Assembly: GCA_964640665.1 (NCBI GenBank)
Contig: CAZXHT010000007.1
Coordinates: 38,599 to 102,598 of the forward strand
Length of the DNA stretch: 64,000 nt
Origin: DATKYQ01 sp964640665
GTDB lineage: Bacteria; Myxococcota; B64-G9
Direction: 5' to 3'
The position numbers and the translations under genes are program-made. The notes under the pieces are model-generated. The model ran no database searches. It worked only from the letters and a program-made list of their open reading frames with translations, and was not told the DNA's origin. Positions 25,439-34,151 of the stretch are shown here, piece by piece. The first letter of the stretch is position 1, and every line of letters begins with the position of its first letter.

Positions 25439-25825
25439 TCAGCCAAACAACGCCATGAAAAACCCCGCCCATTCGATCTCTCCTGAGTGGCTTGACTCGA
25501 ATGCTACCTGTTCTGCCACCTGGGCGCGTGGAGCACGGCCTGACGGACCATTGAGCTTATCGGCGGCAGGCTCAAGGCACCCAGCTTCGGGTGCAACTTC
25601 AATTCTTCGCAGCAATGATTCGACATCCGTCCCGCGCCAAAAGATTTCCGGTTCGGATGCGACGGCTAGTGCGGTGATCAGCTTCTTCCCGGCGGGCCCA
25701 ATCCATCTTGCGTAGACAGCACTCGCGTACACACCGAGCACAAACACTCATTTCGGTGATCGATCCGCTTGAACCACCGGGACGATTGGTTGCCCGAACG
25801 GAAACACCCCATTGCTGCGCATCAT
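25439..25825 (-). pseudogene. Uracil-DNA-glycosylase-like gene interrupted by TGA
   Basis: From ATG 25825 or 25822 the frame reads NGVFPFGQPIVPVVQADRSPK, meets TGA at 25748-25750, then continues in frame as VFVLGVYASAVYARWIGP, ALAVASEPEIFWRGTD and KLNGPSGRA. This is the N-terminal part of a UDG-superfamily-like protein as I recall it. After SGRA the similarity is lost and the frame ends at 25439. A nonsense change (CGA to TGA is one transition) plus a lost C-terminus makes it a pseudogene. The flanking gaps 25303-25438 and 25826-25876 hold no other gene I can support. Confidence 0.6.
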
Positions 25826-25876
25826 TGTACACCCATTATCAGTAACGGCTCCAACACCTGCGGCGGTCGCTCTTGT

Positions 25877-26158
25877 CTATAGCTGAAGCTTGGCCAGGTT
25901 CCCATCGGTGTCATCACCCCAAAGGTGGGCACGCAGGTCCAAAGACGCCGCCAGATCCTGGTAGATCTGTTCCGGTGTGGGCAAACTAGCCCGGACCGCG
26001 GCCTCGGCTTCGTCGTTTTCGTCGCCGCCAGACGAGGCATCCTGCCCCCCATCGCTAATACCGGCGTCTCTTCCGTCCTGACTGGAAGAACCGCATCCGA
26101 CTAAAAGAAGGTAAAACGCGAGGAACGACCTGGAAAGTAACTTTGTAATGGTATTCAC
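25877..26158 (-). CDS. Small lipoprotein with Asp/Gly/Ser-rich linker
   Basis: About 93 residues. The GTG at 26158 is chosen because GGAGG lies six bases upstream; the ATG at 26164 touches the GGAGG. The signal peptide ends in LLLVGC (lipobox), followed by a SSSQDGRDAGISDGGQDASS linker of the kind common in myxobacterial and bradymonadal lipoproteins and a short helical C-terminus. Function unknown. It stands alone between the UDG-like pseudogene and the arsenic-type cluster. Confidence 0.6.
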   Translation of the reverse strand: MNTITKLLSRSFLAFYLLLVGCGSSSQDGRDAGISDGGQDASSGGDENDEAEAAVRASLPTPEQIYQDLAASLDLRAHLWGDDTDGNLAKLQL

Positions 26159-26250
26159 ACCCATCCTCCTATGTCTTGTGGGACTTGTGATAATATTAAA
26201 ATCCCTGAATGTTGTTTTATGTTAAGCATGCAGATCGTCGCGGTCGACGA

Positions 26251-26316
26251 TCATCCTCCGTTTATCAACACGCTCGCGAAGCGTCCCGCGGCGTTGGCCA
26301 CCAGCTCGTCAAACAT
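26251..26316 (-). CDS. Possible 21-residue ORF after the thioredoxin gene
   Basis: ATG 26316 begins MFDELVANAAGRFASVLINGG, with AAGGA upstream and only six bases after the thioredoxin stop. It may be a real small peptide or the remnant of a longer fourth gene of the cluster. No function can be assigned. Confidence 0.25.
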   Translation of the reverse strand: MFDELVANAAGRFASVLINGG

Positions 26317-26322
26317 CCGCGG

Positions 26323-26571
26323 TTATCCTTCCGGCGTGTCTTCCTCGAGCCAGGCCTCGATCTGCGCGGCCTTGGGGATACCGCCCGCGGCCTTGACCGT
26401 TCCGTCGATGACCAGGGCCGGCGTGAAGGCGACGCCGTATTTCATGATGTCCTCGATCTTCTCGACCTTGGTCACCTCGGCGTCGTTGCCTGTGTCGGTG
26501 ACGACCTTCTCCACCAGCCGGTGGAGCTTCTTGCACTTGGCGCATCCCGTTCCCAGGATTTCGATTTTCAT
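26323..26571 (-). CDS. Thioredoxin-like small redox protein
   Basis: 82 residues from ATG 26571 after GAGGAGG. It starts MKIEILGTGCAKC, with the active-site CxxC at 10-13 preceded by a beta strand, and has the cis-Pro segment FTPALVIDG. This matches the short thioredoxin/glutaredoxin-like family (TM0996 type) found beside permeases of the ArsP type. It may deliver electrons or a thiol for metalloid handling (inference). It lies ten bases after the permease. Confidence 0.85.
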   Translation of the reverse strand: MKIEILGTGCAKCKKLHRLVEKVVTDTGNDAEVTKVEKIEDIMKYGVAFTPALVIDGTVKAAGGIPKAAQIEAWLEEDTPEG

Positions 26572-26581
26572 GACGACCTCC

Positions 26582-27760
26582 TCAAAACATCGCTCCGTAG
26601 AGCAGACCTGCAAAAGTGGAGAGCACGACCACCAGGCCGATGAAGACCAGTGTCTTGGTGGTGCCCAGTACGCTTCTGATTACCAGCATGTTCGGCAAAG
26701 ACAACGCGGGCCCAGCCAGCAGCAACGCCAGAGCCGGCCCCTTGCCCATGCCCGAATTGATGAGCCCCTCGAGGATGGGCACCTCGGTGAGCGTGGCGAA
26801 GTACATGAACGCGCCTGCCACTGACGCAAACAGGTTGGCGCCGAGCGAGTTGCCGCCAACCATGGAGCCGACCCACTCGTTCGGCATCACGCCCCGGCCG
26901 CCCTCGGGACCGCCGAGCAGGAAGCCCGCCACCAGCACGCCGGCGAAAAGCAAAGGCATGATCTGCTTGGCGAAGGTCCAGCTCGACTCGGTCCAGTCCG
27001 AAAGCTCATCCTTGTCGAACCAGCGCCAGATGAACCCAGCAAGCGCCAAGGCGAACAAGCCGGTGACGAGCCACTTGGCCGAGTGGATGGTGGACCAAAT
27101 GCCGGCGTCTCCCTCGGCCGGCTTGCCCCAGTTGGCGAAGACCAGGATGCCGACCATGGCCGCGAAGTATAGCCCGTTCTGCCAGAGATTGCGGTCGGTC
27201 TCCTCATCGGGCATGACTACGACGCCTTCGCCCTGGCGGGCCGCCTCTTCCTTGCGGAAAAACAGCTGCATGAGCAGGCCGATGACCACCGAGAAGGCTA
27301 CCGCGCCGATGGCGCGGGCAACCCCCATCTCGAGCCCCAGCACCCGGGCGGTGAGGATGATGGCCAGCACGTTGATGGCCGGCCCCGAGTAGAGAAACGC
27401 GCTTGCCGGTCCGAGGCCAGCGCCGCGTTTGTGAATGCTGGCGAAGAGCGGTAGCACCGTGCAGGAACAGACCGCCAGGATGGTGCCGGATACCGCGGCC
27501 ACCGGGTAGGCGACGATCTTGCTCGCCGAGGGGCCGAGGTACCTCATCACCGCGCCCTGGCTGACGAAGACGCTGATGGCGCCGGCGATGAAGAAGGCCG
27601 GCACCAGGCAGAGCAGCACGTGCTCCTGAGTGTACCACTTGAGGAGCTTGAGCCCTTCGCCCACAGCCGACATGAAGCGGTCGCTGCCCACCGGCAAAAA
27701 CCAGCAGGCGGCGAACACCGCGAGCATTATCAGCAGCTTGGTTCGTTCCTTCACCACCAT
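26582..27760 (-). CDS. Permease of the ArsP/DUF318 family
   Basis: About 392 residues with some ten membrane helices. The family signature is CSCTVLPLFASIHKRGAGLGPASAFLYSGPAINV, with the CSC motif in a helix, and it recurs loosely in the second half (TEVPILEGLINSGMGKGPALALLLAGPALS). The start is uncertain: ATG 27760 is very close to a GGGAG, and the following GTGs are also usable. Relatives export trivalent organoarsenicals or other metalloids. The ArsR regulator upstream and thioredoxin downstream support a metal(loid)-responsive operon. Confidence 0.82.
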   Translation of the reverse strand: MVVKERTKLLIMLAVFAACWFLPVGSDRFMSAVGEGLKLLKWYTQEHVLLCLVPAFFIAGAISVFVSQGAVMRYLGPSASKIVAYPVAAVSGTILAVCSCTVLPLFASIHKRGAGLGPASAFLYSGPAINVLAIILTARVLGLEMGVARAIGAVAFSVVIGLLMQLFFRKEEAARQGEGVVVMPDEETDRNLWQNGLYFAAMVGILVFANWGKPAEGDAGIWSTIHSAKWLVTGLFALALAGFIWRWFDKDELSDWTESSWTFAKQIMPLLFAGVLVAGFLLGGPEGGRGVMPNEWVGSMVGGNSLGANLFASVAGAFMYFATLTEVPILEGLINSGMGKGPALALLLAGPALSLPNMLVIRSVLGTTKTLVFIGLVVVLSTFAGLLYGAMF

Positions 27761-27788
27761 CTCCCGAAACAAAGCGCGTGGCTATGTG

Positions 27789-27799
27789 GCCATATTGGC
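27789..27799. promoter_or_regulatory. Palindrome upstream of the permease
   Basis: GCCATATTGGC, a perfect inverted repeat between arsR and the permease, shares TGGC/GCCA half-sites with the palindrome in the arsR promoter. Confidence 0.3.
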
Positions 27800-27830
27800 A
27801 ACATGCTTCCAAAAAAAAGCAGGTCACCCA

Positions 27831-28127
27831 TCACGCGCGCTCCTTGATGACCTGGGTCGCGCAGGAGAAAAAGTTCATCACGCAGGGGGTGAGCAGCGTG
27901 TAGTAAACAACGTTTCCCTCTCGCCGGTCCTCGACGATCCCGTGGCTGCGCAGCACTGCCAGGTGCTTCGAGACAGTGGAACGGTCCGAACCCACGAGGC
28001 CGGTGAGCTCCCCCACAGAGCACTCTCCGCGCGACAGGCGATCGACAATCTTCAAGCGCGACTCGTTGGCCAGGGCCTTGAGCACCCGCGCTTGCTTCTT
28101 GAAGACGTTGTCATCGGATCGAGGCAC
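27831..28127 (-). CDS. ArsR-family transcriptional repressor
   Basis: About 98 residues from a GTG at 28127 preceded by GGGAGGAACA; the upstream ATG (28148) has no ribosome binding site. The winged HTH is typical: LKALANESRLKIVDRLSRGECSVGEL, DRSTVSKHLAVLRSHGIVEDRREGNVVYYTL. The C-terminus has CVMNFFSC, a cysteine pair that could bind a metalloid. It probably represses itself and the permease-thioredoxin genes. Confidence 0.85.
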   Translation of the reverse strand: MPRSDDNVFKKQARVLKALANESRLKIVDRLSRGECSVGELTGLVGSDRSTVSKHLAVLRSHGIVEDRREGNVVYYTLLTPCVMNFFSCATQVIKERA

Positions 28128-28150
28128 TGTTCCTCCCGTCAAACGCATAC

Positions 28151-28179
28151 AGTGTATGGCGACTTGGCCACATTGTCAA
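28151..28179 (-). promoter_or_regulatory. arsR promoter with operator candidate in the spacer
   Basis: Minus strand TTGACA (28174-28179), 17 bases, TACACT (28151-28156). An inverted repeat TGGC/GCCA (28157-28160 and 28167-28170) lies inside the spacer. Confidence 0.55.
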
Positions 28180-28268
28180 GCGCATTGTCATCCACCTTCT
28201 GTTACTTAAACGATTATACTTGTCCAAGACAGGAGTCGAGCGAGGAGGTTGAGCTTCTTCCCATACGC

Positions 28269-28379
28269 ATGGAGAGGATAGTAAAGATCATCCACTTTCC
28301 ATTGCATGAGTTGCCGGATCGCCTTGAAGAAATATCAGCGGACATCTCGAAGGAGCCTTGGAACAAGGAAAAATCATGA
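28269..28379 (+). CDS. Possible 36-residue ORF coupled to the exporter gene
   Basis: ATG 28269 opens MERIVKIIHFPLHELPDRLE and runs to a TGA that overlaps the ATG of the exporter (ATGA). GAGGAGG lies about 20 bases upstream, too far for a normal site. Probably a leader peptide or a small protein; weakly supported. Confidence 0.35.
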   Translation: MERIVKIIHFPLHELPDRLEEISADISKEPWNKEKS

Positions 28380-29164
28380 ATCTTCTCAGCATGCTTGTTG
28401 CCATTTTTCTCATTGCAGTAGTCATGACCATGACAGGCCGCGGCGGCGGCAACTTCTACGTTTTGGCGCAAGTCGTAGCAGGTTTATCCATGCACTCCGC
28501 CGCATCAACCGGTCAGATGATCATGTGTTGCACATCTGTAGCCGCAATGTTCGTCTTTCAGAAAAACAAGACCGTGGCCTGGCCCTTGGCTGTGTTTATC
28601 GCTCTGACCACCAGCATCATGGCTTTTTTCGGTGGCTTCGTGGCCCATTATTTCACCGGGATGACGCTGAGACTGGTATTCGCCACCATGCTGGTCCTGG
28701 CTGGCTTTCTGATGCTGTTTTCGGTGACAGAGCGAAAACACGTCGGCCGTGAAGGAATCGGATACTGGCGGTTCAAATCGGGCAACGAGACTGTTGTTGT
28801 CAATCTATGGTTAGCTGTTCCTCTTGGCCTGGGCACCGGCTTCATGGCCGGGATGGTTGGGGTCTCAGGAGGATCCTTCCTGATCCCGTTGATGGTCCTG
28901 GCTTGCGGCATGCCGATGAAGATGGCCGTGGGGACGGCGTCGGTCATGGTGGCCGCCACGGCGGGAATGGGATTCTTGGGACATCTCTCACGGGGTGGCT
29001 TCGATTTGCTATGGGCGCTGCCTCAGGCAGGAGTGGCCGTTGTCGGCGGTTTGATCGGCGGGAAGTTGGCCATCAAGACCAGGCCGAAGGCGCTGAAACA
29101 GATTTTTGCGTTCACGACACTCGCGGCGGCGGTCTTTATGTACATCAAAGCGCTCTACAATTGA
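28376..29164 (+). CDS. TauE/SafE-family membrane exporter
   Basis: 262 residues from ATG 28376 with AAGGA upstream. Eight or so membrane helices are arranged as two halves; the second half carries GLGTGFMAGMVGVSGGSFLIPLMVLACGMPMKMAVGTAS, the typical TauE/SafE motif. The first half has the equivalent MTMTGRGGGNFYVLAQV. Members export or import sulfur-containing anions; the substrate here is unknown. Confidence 0.82.
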   Translation: MNLLSMLVAIFLIAVVMTMTGRGGGNFYVLAQVVAGLSMHSAASTGQMIMCCTSVAAMFVFQKNKTVAWPLAVFIALTTSIMAFFGGFVAHYFTGMTLRLVFATMLVLAGFLMLFSVTERKHVGREGIGYWRFKSGNETVVVNLWLAVPLGLGTGFMAGMVGVSGGSFLIPLMVLACGMPMKMAVGTASVMVAATAGMGFLGHLSRGGFDLLWALPQAGVAVVGGLIGGKLAIKTRPKALKQIFAFTTLAAAVFMYIKALYN

Positions 29165-29179
29165 GATGGTTCATTTTGC

Positions 29180-29440
29180 TCACGGCAAGTCCTTCCTGGA
29201 GAAGACGAGGATCCCCCCGCCGATACCTGCGGCGGCGATGAGCGCCAACAGCCCGTTGCTGAGCCACAGATTCACTTCCCCGTTGACGATGGCCCGGGAC
29301 TTGAGCAGGTAGTAAATCGAAAAGTGGTCGATGATCCCATAAACCCCTTCCCGGCCGTTTGAAGTTACTCCGTCCCTGGTTTTCACGGCCGCTTCGACTT
29401 TCTCATTGACCAGGGAGCACGCAAGAACACTTCGCTCCAT
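29180..29440 (-). pseudogene. C-terminal remnant resembling an ABC-2 permease
   Basis: An 86-codon frame from ATG 29440 ends IDHFSIYYLLKSRAIVNGE, then LALIAAAGIGGGILVFSRKDL. This pattern (short amphipathic segment, one membrane helix, terminal R-x-D-L) is that of the last part of ABC-2-type export permeases. No ATP-binding gene and no upstream helices are present. The rest of 29165-29499 shows no other gene. Confidence 0.4.
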
Positions 29441-29499
29441 GGGCCTGCACAAAGGTTGATTAAGTCTGGGGCGGGTGCCTGACCTACGTTTGGCATAAC

Positions 29500-30270
29500 T
29501 CACACCAGCCGCGAAACCGCGTCCAGCGCCAGTTGGTAGAGTTGCTCGCGCGTGTCCCGGCGGCGGCGCCAGGCGCGTGATTTCCACTTGCGGCCGGAGA
29601 CGTCGTCTCCGGCGTAGAGGATCTGCGCCAGGCGCAGCTTGCGAAAACGGGCCACGGCGAAAAATGCCGCGGCTTCCATCTCTACCGCCAGGCAACCTTC
29701 CCGGCGCCGGCTTCGTACCTGTCCGGCCGTCTCGCGATAGAGCCCATCGGTCGTCCAGGTCTTGCCCTCTATGAACTCTACCCCGGCTTCCCGGCAGGCT
29801 AAGCGCACGGCTTCGAGCGCTTCCGGGTGCGGGCGGACATAGCGGGCCGGTTCGAGGTAGTGATACGAGGTGCCCTCGTCCCTGAGCGCCTGGGTGGGTA
29901 TTATCACCCGCCCGGGGGGGATCGACCCGTCCAGCACGCCGGCTCCGCCGCAGGCGATGAAGTCGCGGCAGCCAAGCGCGCTGAGCTCTTCGAGCACCGC
30001 AGCGGCAAAGGGCGCGGTCATGCCGGGCCAGGCCAGCGTGACGGCTTTGCTGCCTGAGCCCCTTACGTAGACCTTGAGCGGATCTCCCTCGCCGGGCAGC
30101 CGGCAGGCAAGCTGCAACTTTTGGCGCCGGCGTTCACGCTCGATCACCTCGCCGAAGAAACAAAGAACGCAACGGCGCGGCAGGCGCCTGGCGCGCGTGC
30201 CCGGCCCAACCGGTTCGAGCACCGCTCGGCCGCGGCCCGGGTAATCTAGAATGGGAGTCTTTTCGAACAC
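29500..30270 (-). CDS. Nucleoside phosphorylase family protein
   Basis: About 256 residues from a GTG at 30270 (AAGAG upstream); starts further up at 30330 are less likely. The PNP/UDP-phosphorylase fold is recognisable: CGGAGVLDGSIPPGRVIIP, GKTWTTDGLYRET and the nucleoside-binding VEMEAAAFFAVARF, ending with DDVSGRKWK. It would cleave a purine or uridine-type nucleoside with phosphate; specificity unknown. Divergent from the lipoprotein at 30367. Confidence 0.78.
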   Translation of the reverse strand: MFEKTPILDYPGRGRAVLEPVGPGTRARRLPRRCVLCFFGEVIERERRRQKLQLACRLPGEGDPLKVYVRGSGSKAVTLAWPGMTAPFAAAVLEELSALGCRDFIACGGAGVLDGSIPPGRVIIPTQALRDEGTSYHYLEPARYVRPHPEALEAVRLACREAGVEFIEGKTWTTDGLYRETAGQVRSRRREGCLAVEMEAAAFFAVARFRKLRLAQILYAGDDVSGRKWKSRAWRRRRDTREQLYQLALDAVSRLV

Positions 30271-30366
30271 GCTATCTCTTTTGTGACAAGTCGGGGACAT
30301 TGTCAATGCATTGACTGTATCAATGGGCAATGGTAGATGAAATCGGTGGCGAAAGGAGCTGCGACC

Positions 30367-32007
30367 ATGAAAAAGAGCGTCCTTCTCGGCGGCCTGTTCC
30401 TGCTCCTGGCGGGTTCACTTTCGTGCTCTCGGTGCCAGGGGAAAAAAGACACATCCAGCCTGGTAGGCCTGATCCCAGGCGACATGGCGGCGGTGCTGAT
30501 CTTGCCGGATCTGTCGGCCAGCGCCAGGCATCTCGATTCGTTGCTTACCAAGTTTTCGGTCGGGCCGCTGGCCACTTTCATCAGTCAGGGCAAGCTCGAA
30601 CTCAAACGCAGGCTGGGCTTCGATGTGTTCGATGCCAAGGGCTGGCAAGCCGTCGGACTGGACCCCGGTAAGGGAATCGCCCTGGGACTTGATCCCGGGC
30701 GCAGCCTGCTGGTCGCGGGAGTGGCCGATGCCAAAGTCTTCGAGGGGGAGATCCAAAAACGGATGCGTGACCTGGCCGCCGCCGACCAGTCATCGACTAC
30801 GAAAGTCGGAGATCTGACGGTTACCACACTTTCGGCAAAAGTAGGCGAGCGCAGCGTGCCGCGCCTGCACTATGCTCTTAGTGGCAAATTCGCTCTGCTC
30901 TGCGGACCAACCGGCAGCCCCGAACTCCTGGCCGCAGCAGCCGGGCAGGACAGGGCCGAAAGCCTGGCGGGCGCCAAGTGGTACAACCAGCTTTCGGGCA
31001 AGGTCGAAAAGAGCGCAGATTTTCTGCTTTTCGCAAACGGTCCGGTCATCTCAAAGGCCCTGGCCCAAACAAAGCCGGAGTTGGCCGCCGCCATGGGACA
31101 GGGCACGGCCCTGTCTTTCTCCCTCGGCCCGCAGGGCCTTTCGTTCGATTGTTTCCTGGGTCTGGTAAAAGCTGGTTCGGAAAAACTGGTGGCGCTTACC
31201 GGGAATATCAAAGACGCGCATCTCGAGCGCCGCCTGCCCAAGGAGACAATCCTGGCCTTCAAGATAAAGGCCGATCTCAACAAGGCCCTCGAGATGATCT
31301 TCGCCGCCAATCCCGAGCTGAAAGACGAGTATAAAAAGAGCCTCGAGCTGGCGACCAGGATGCTGAAGGTCGACGTGCGCCAAGCCACGATCGAGAACAT
31401 GACCGGCAACGGTGTATTGGGCATCTCGGTGTCAAGTGCAGACGAAATCAACAAACTGATCGCCAGCCAGGCACGGGCCGGCGGCGATATCAACGCGGCC
31501 TTTCAGATGTTCATCTGGGCCGAGTTGAAGGACGGCACGCGCTACAAGAGCCTGCTCGACGAAATCGTCACCAAGGCGGAGGAGCGCTTTCCGGGCAAGC
31601 GAACAAAGGAAGGCCCTCTCGACGTAATCAGCCTGCCGACCGAGAAGGGCGTCGAGGTGAACCTGCTCGACAGCGGCAACCTGGCCGGCATGTGCCTCGG
31701 ACGGGGTTGCCCCCAGGTGGCAGCCAGGATGATCACCGGACAGGGCGGCAACCTTTCGACCGGCCTGTCCGCCGAGTCGAAGAAGCTCTTCGGCCAGCCG
31801 TCTCTGTTGGCCGCCGCTTTCGATTTCGGCCGTGTGACCGATCTGCTTTCCAAACTGGATGCCGCGGCGCTGGGCAAGAGCGGTATGATGGTCAAGATGA
31901 TCATCGACATGGCGGTCGGCGCGGTCAAGAACCTCGATCAGTTGACCGCGGTCGTCCTCCCCCGGCCCGACGGCGTGCTTTTCCGGGCGCACCTGAAGAT
32001 CAAGTGA
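30367..32007 (+). CDS. Lipoprotein of unknown function, 546 residues
   Basis: AAAGGAG precedes ATG 30367. The signal peptide (LLGGLFLLLAGSLSC) ends in a lipobox. The mature protein is Ala/Lys/Leu-rich with alternating strands and helices and segments such as GDMAAVLILPDLSASARHL, like DUF3352-type bacterial lipoproteins. It overlaps the GTG of the ABC ATPase by four bases (GTGA), so it is likely to work with the ABC pair, perhaps as a periplasmic or outer-membrane partner (inference). Confidence 0.7.
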   Translation: MKKSVLLGGLFLLLAGSLSCSRCQGKKDTSSLVGLIPGDMAAVLILPDLSASARHLDSLLTKFSVGPLATFISQGKLELKRRLGFDVFDAKGWQAVGLDPGKGIALGLDPGRSLLVAGVADAKVFEGEIQKRMRDLAAADQSSTTKVGDLTVTTLSAKVGERSVPRLHYALSGKFALLCGPTGSPELLAAAAGQDRAESLAGAKWYNQLSGKVEKSADFLLFANGPVISKALAQTKPELAAAMGQGTALSFSLGPQGLSFDCFLGLVKAGSEKLVALTGNIKDAHLERRLPKETILAFKIKADLNKALEMIFAANPELKDEYKKSLELATRMLKVDVRQATIENMTGNGVLGISVSSADEINKLIASQARAGGDINAAFQMFIWAELKDGTRYKSLLDEIVTKAEERFPGKRTKEGPLDVISLPTEKGVEVNLLDSGNLAGMCLGRGCPQVAARMITGQGGNLSTGLSAESKKLFGQPSLLAAAFDFGRVTDLLSKLDAAALGKSGMMVKMIIDMAVGAVKNLDQLTAVVLPRPDGVLFRAHLKIK

Positions 32008-32678
32008 TACACTTCGAGCGAGTCAATCGAGTATATGGAAAGGGCACGGCCGGCACGCCCGCGCTGCGCGAGGTCTCTCTCGACGTCGCGCCCGGTGCAT
32101 TCGTAACCGTGGTCGGCACCTCGGGATCGGGAAAGACGACCATGCTGAACATCGTCGGCGGGCTGGACACCGACTACGACGGCAAGGTGGTGGTGGCCGA
32201 GCGCGAACTCAAGTCGCTCGGCGATCGGCAGCTGAGCCGCTTTCGCAACGAGACCGTCGGTTTCGTCTTTCAGCACTTCAACCTGCTCGAACACCTGAAC
32301 GCGCTGCAGAACGTGACCTTGCCGGCCTTCTTTTCCGGCGAGGACGAGGACCAGGCCCGCGAGCGGGCCGAGCAGGTGCTTGGGCGCGTGGGCCTCTCGG
32401 ACAAGCTGGACAAGCTTCCCGGCCAGCTGTCAGGAGGCCAGAAGCAGCGGGTGGCCATCGCGCGGGCGATCTTCTCCCGCCCCCGGCTGATCTTGGCCGA
32501 CGAACCGACCGGCAACCTCGACACGCGCACCGGTGCGCAGGTGATCGAACTGTTCGAGTCGCTCAACGGCGACGATGGCCTGACCGTCGTTGCCGTCACC
32601 CACGAGGAATTCCTGTTCAAGAACGCCGGCCAGGCCGTGCACCTGGAGGACGGCCGGGTAATGGGGGCCGCCTCATGA
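32004..32678 (+). CDS. ABC transporter ATPase, MacB/LolD type
   Basis: 224 residues from a GTG overlapping the previous stop. Walker A GTSGSGKTT (about 37-45), Q-loop FVFQHFNLLEHL, signature LSGGQKQR (about 142-149), Walker B LILADEPTGNLD, then the H-loop THEE. The LNALQNV and GNLDT signatures are typical of LolD/MacB-type importers of mechanical energy for envelope substrates. Partner of the FtsX-type permease that follows with ATGA overlap. Confidence 0.88.
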   Translation: MIHFERVNRVYGKGTAGTPALREVSLDVAPGAFVTVVGTSGSGKTTMLNIVGGLDTDYDGKVVVAERELKSLGDRQLSRFRNETVGFVFQHFNLLEHLNALQNVTLPAFFSGEDEDQARERAEQVLGRVGLSDKLDKLPGQLSGGQKQRVAIARAIFSRPRLILADEPTGNLDTRTGAQVIELFESLNGDDGLTVVAVTHEEFLFKNAGQAVHLEDGRVMGAAS

Positions 32679-34030
32679 AACCCGGCAAGTTGGCGGGGCT
32701 CATTTCCAGCAACCTTCGGCGCAATCGCAAGAACCTGGTCTTTTCCTCGGTGGGCATCGTGGTGGGCATCTCGTCGTTCGTTTTCTTCATAGCTTTAGGC
32801 AACGGCGTCAAGCGCGTCGTGGCCACCGAGATCTTCCCCGTGGAAGCCAACCGCATCAAGGTGGTCGCCCGGACCGCCCAATTCGGCTCAATGGCCGCGG
32901 GGCGGATCATAGACGACGAGGCAATCGGCAAGCTCGGACGGCTTACGGGAGTCAAGGACGTCTATCCTCGCATGAAGCTGGCGTTTTTAGCGACCTCCTC
33001 TCTCGACGGGCGCAACATCTCGCCGGCGGCGCTGGGTCTGATGGCCAAGATCCCGGGCATCAACCGGTCGATGGTGGACGGCGTCAGGGGAATTCGCATG
33101 TGGCTCGAGATCATGGGCAACGGCGTCGATCCGCGCCTGGTCAAAGGCGATCTCGTAGCCGGCGAGTTCAAGGATATGCCCGAGGATCAGCCGATCCCGG
33201 TGCTGCTTTCGAAACGCATGATCGAGATCTACAATACCAGCTTCGCGAAAGCGCGTTCGCTGCCGCAGATCACCACGATGGTGATCCCTTTTCTGCCCCC
33301 CGTGCCGCTGACGTTGAACAACTCCTTCATCTCACATGGAACTCGCGGCCAGCCGCTGAAGACGAATATGAAGATAGTCGGCCTGAGCCACCACGCCATC
33401 ATGGGCGGCATCAGTATTCCGCTCGAGACGGCCCGCAAGTACAACCGCCGCTTCAAAGGCGAGCAGGCGGCGCACACCTACGACGCGGCCATTGTCGAGG
33501 TAACGTCTTCAGACTATCTCGGCCGGGTACAGCAGGCCGTCCGCGGGATGGGTTTCGACATAGACATCAGCGAGCGGCGCATGGCCGAGAGTGTCGGCCT
33601 GGTGGTCACGCTGGTAACACTGGGATTCACGCTGATCAGCTTGATAATCGTGGGTATCGCGGCGGTCAGTATCGCGCACACTTTTTTCATGATCATTTAC
33701 GAGCGCAAGCGCGAGATCGGCTTGCTGCGCGCGGTAGGCGCCACGCGGGCCGACATCCGCGGGATAATTCTCGGCGAGGCGGCCTTCATAGGGGTGCTGG
33801 GAGGCGCCGTGGGTATCGGCCTGGGATACGGGTTTTGCCGGCTGGTGGACTGGTTCGTGACCCACTTCTTGCCCGACTTTCCCTTCAAGCCCGAGTCATT
33901 CTTCACCTACCCGGCCTGGCTATTCTTCGGCGCGATCGGATTCGCGATAATGTTCTGCGCCCTGGGAGCCTTCTTCCCAGCTCACCGCGCGGCGACGATG
34001 GATCCGGCAAGCGCCTTGACCGGCCGTTGA
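32675..34030 (+). CDS. MacB/FtsX-type ABC permease
   Basis: 451 residues. One N-terminal membrane helix (LVFSSVGIVVGISSFVFFIAL) is followed by a ~250-residue periplasmic MacB_PCD domain, then three C-terminal FtsX helices with ERKREIGLLRAVGATRADIRGIILGEA, the coupling segment. It forms a mechanotransmitting ABC complex with the ATPase; the substrate (lipoprotein, toxin or lipid) is unknown. Starts at the ATGA overlap with the ATPase stop. Confidence 0.85.
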   Translation: MKPGKLAGLISSNLRRNRKNLVFSSVGIVVGISSFVFFIALGNGVKRVVATEIFPVEANRIKVVARTAQFGSMAAGRIIDDEAIGKLGRLTGVKDVYPRMKLAFLATSSLDGRNISPAALGLMAKIPGINRSMVDGVRGIRMWLEIMGNGVDPRLVKGDLVAGEFKDMPEDQPIPVLLSKRMIEIYNTSFAKARSLPQITTMVIPFLPPVPLTLNNSFISHGTRGQPLKTNMKIVGLSHHAIMGGISIPLETARKYNRRFKGEQAAHTYDAAIVEVTSSDYLGRVQQAVRGMGFDIDISERRMAESVGLVVTLVTLGFTLISLIIVGIAAVSIAHTFFMIIYERKREIGLLRAVGATRADIRGIILGEAAFIGVLGGAVGIGLGYGFCRLVDWFVTHFLPDFPFKPESFFTYPAWLFFGAIGFAIMFCALGAFFPAHRAATMDPASALTGR

Positions 34031-34060
34031 GGTGCGCATCTCTCTTGACTGTAAAAAGCA

Positions 34061-34089
34061 TTGACTACATCCGCGCCAATTGATAACTT
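34061..34089 (+). promoter_or_regulatory. Promoter of the PEGA kinase gene
   Basis: TTGACT (34061-34066), 17 bases, TAACTT (34084-34089), about 60 bases before the TTG start. A second TTGACT lies at 34045-34050. Confidence 0.4.
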
Positions 34090-34151
34090 TCCGTGATCTA
34101 AGAGGATTCGATGCATCGCGGAGAGCTTTTTCAAGACCGTCAGGGTAGCCT

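Noticed and set aside
31692..32004. Upstream extension of the ABC ATPase frame
   Set aside because: Lies out of frame within the lipoprotein gene; the GTG at 32004 overlaps the stop and begins the conserved ABC fold.
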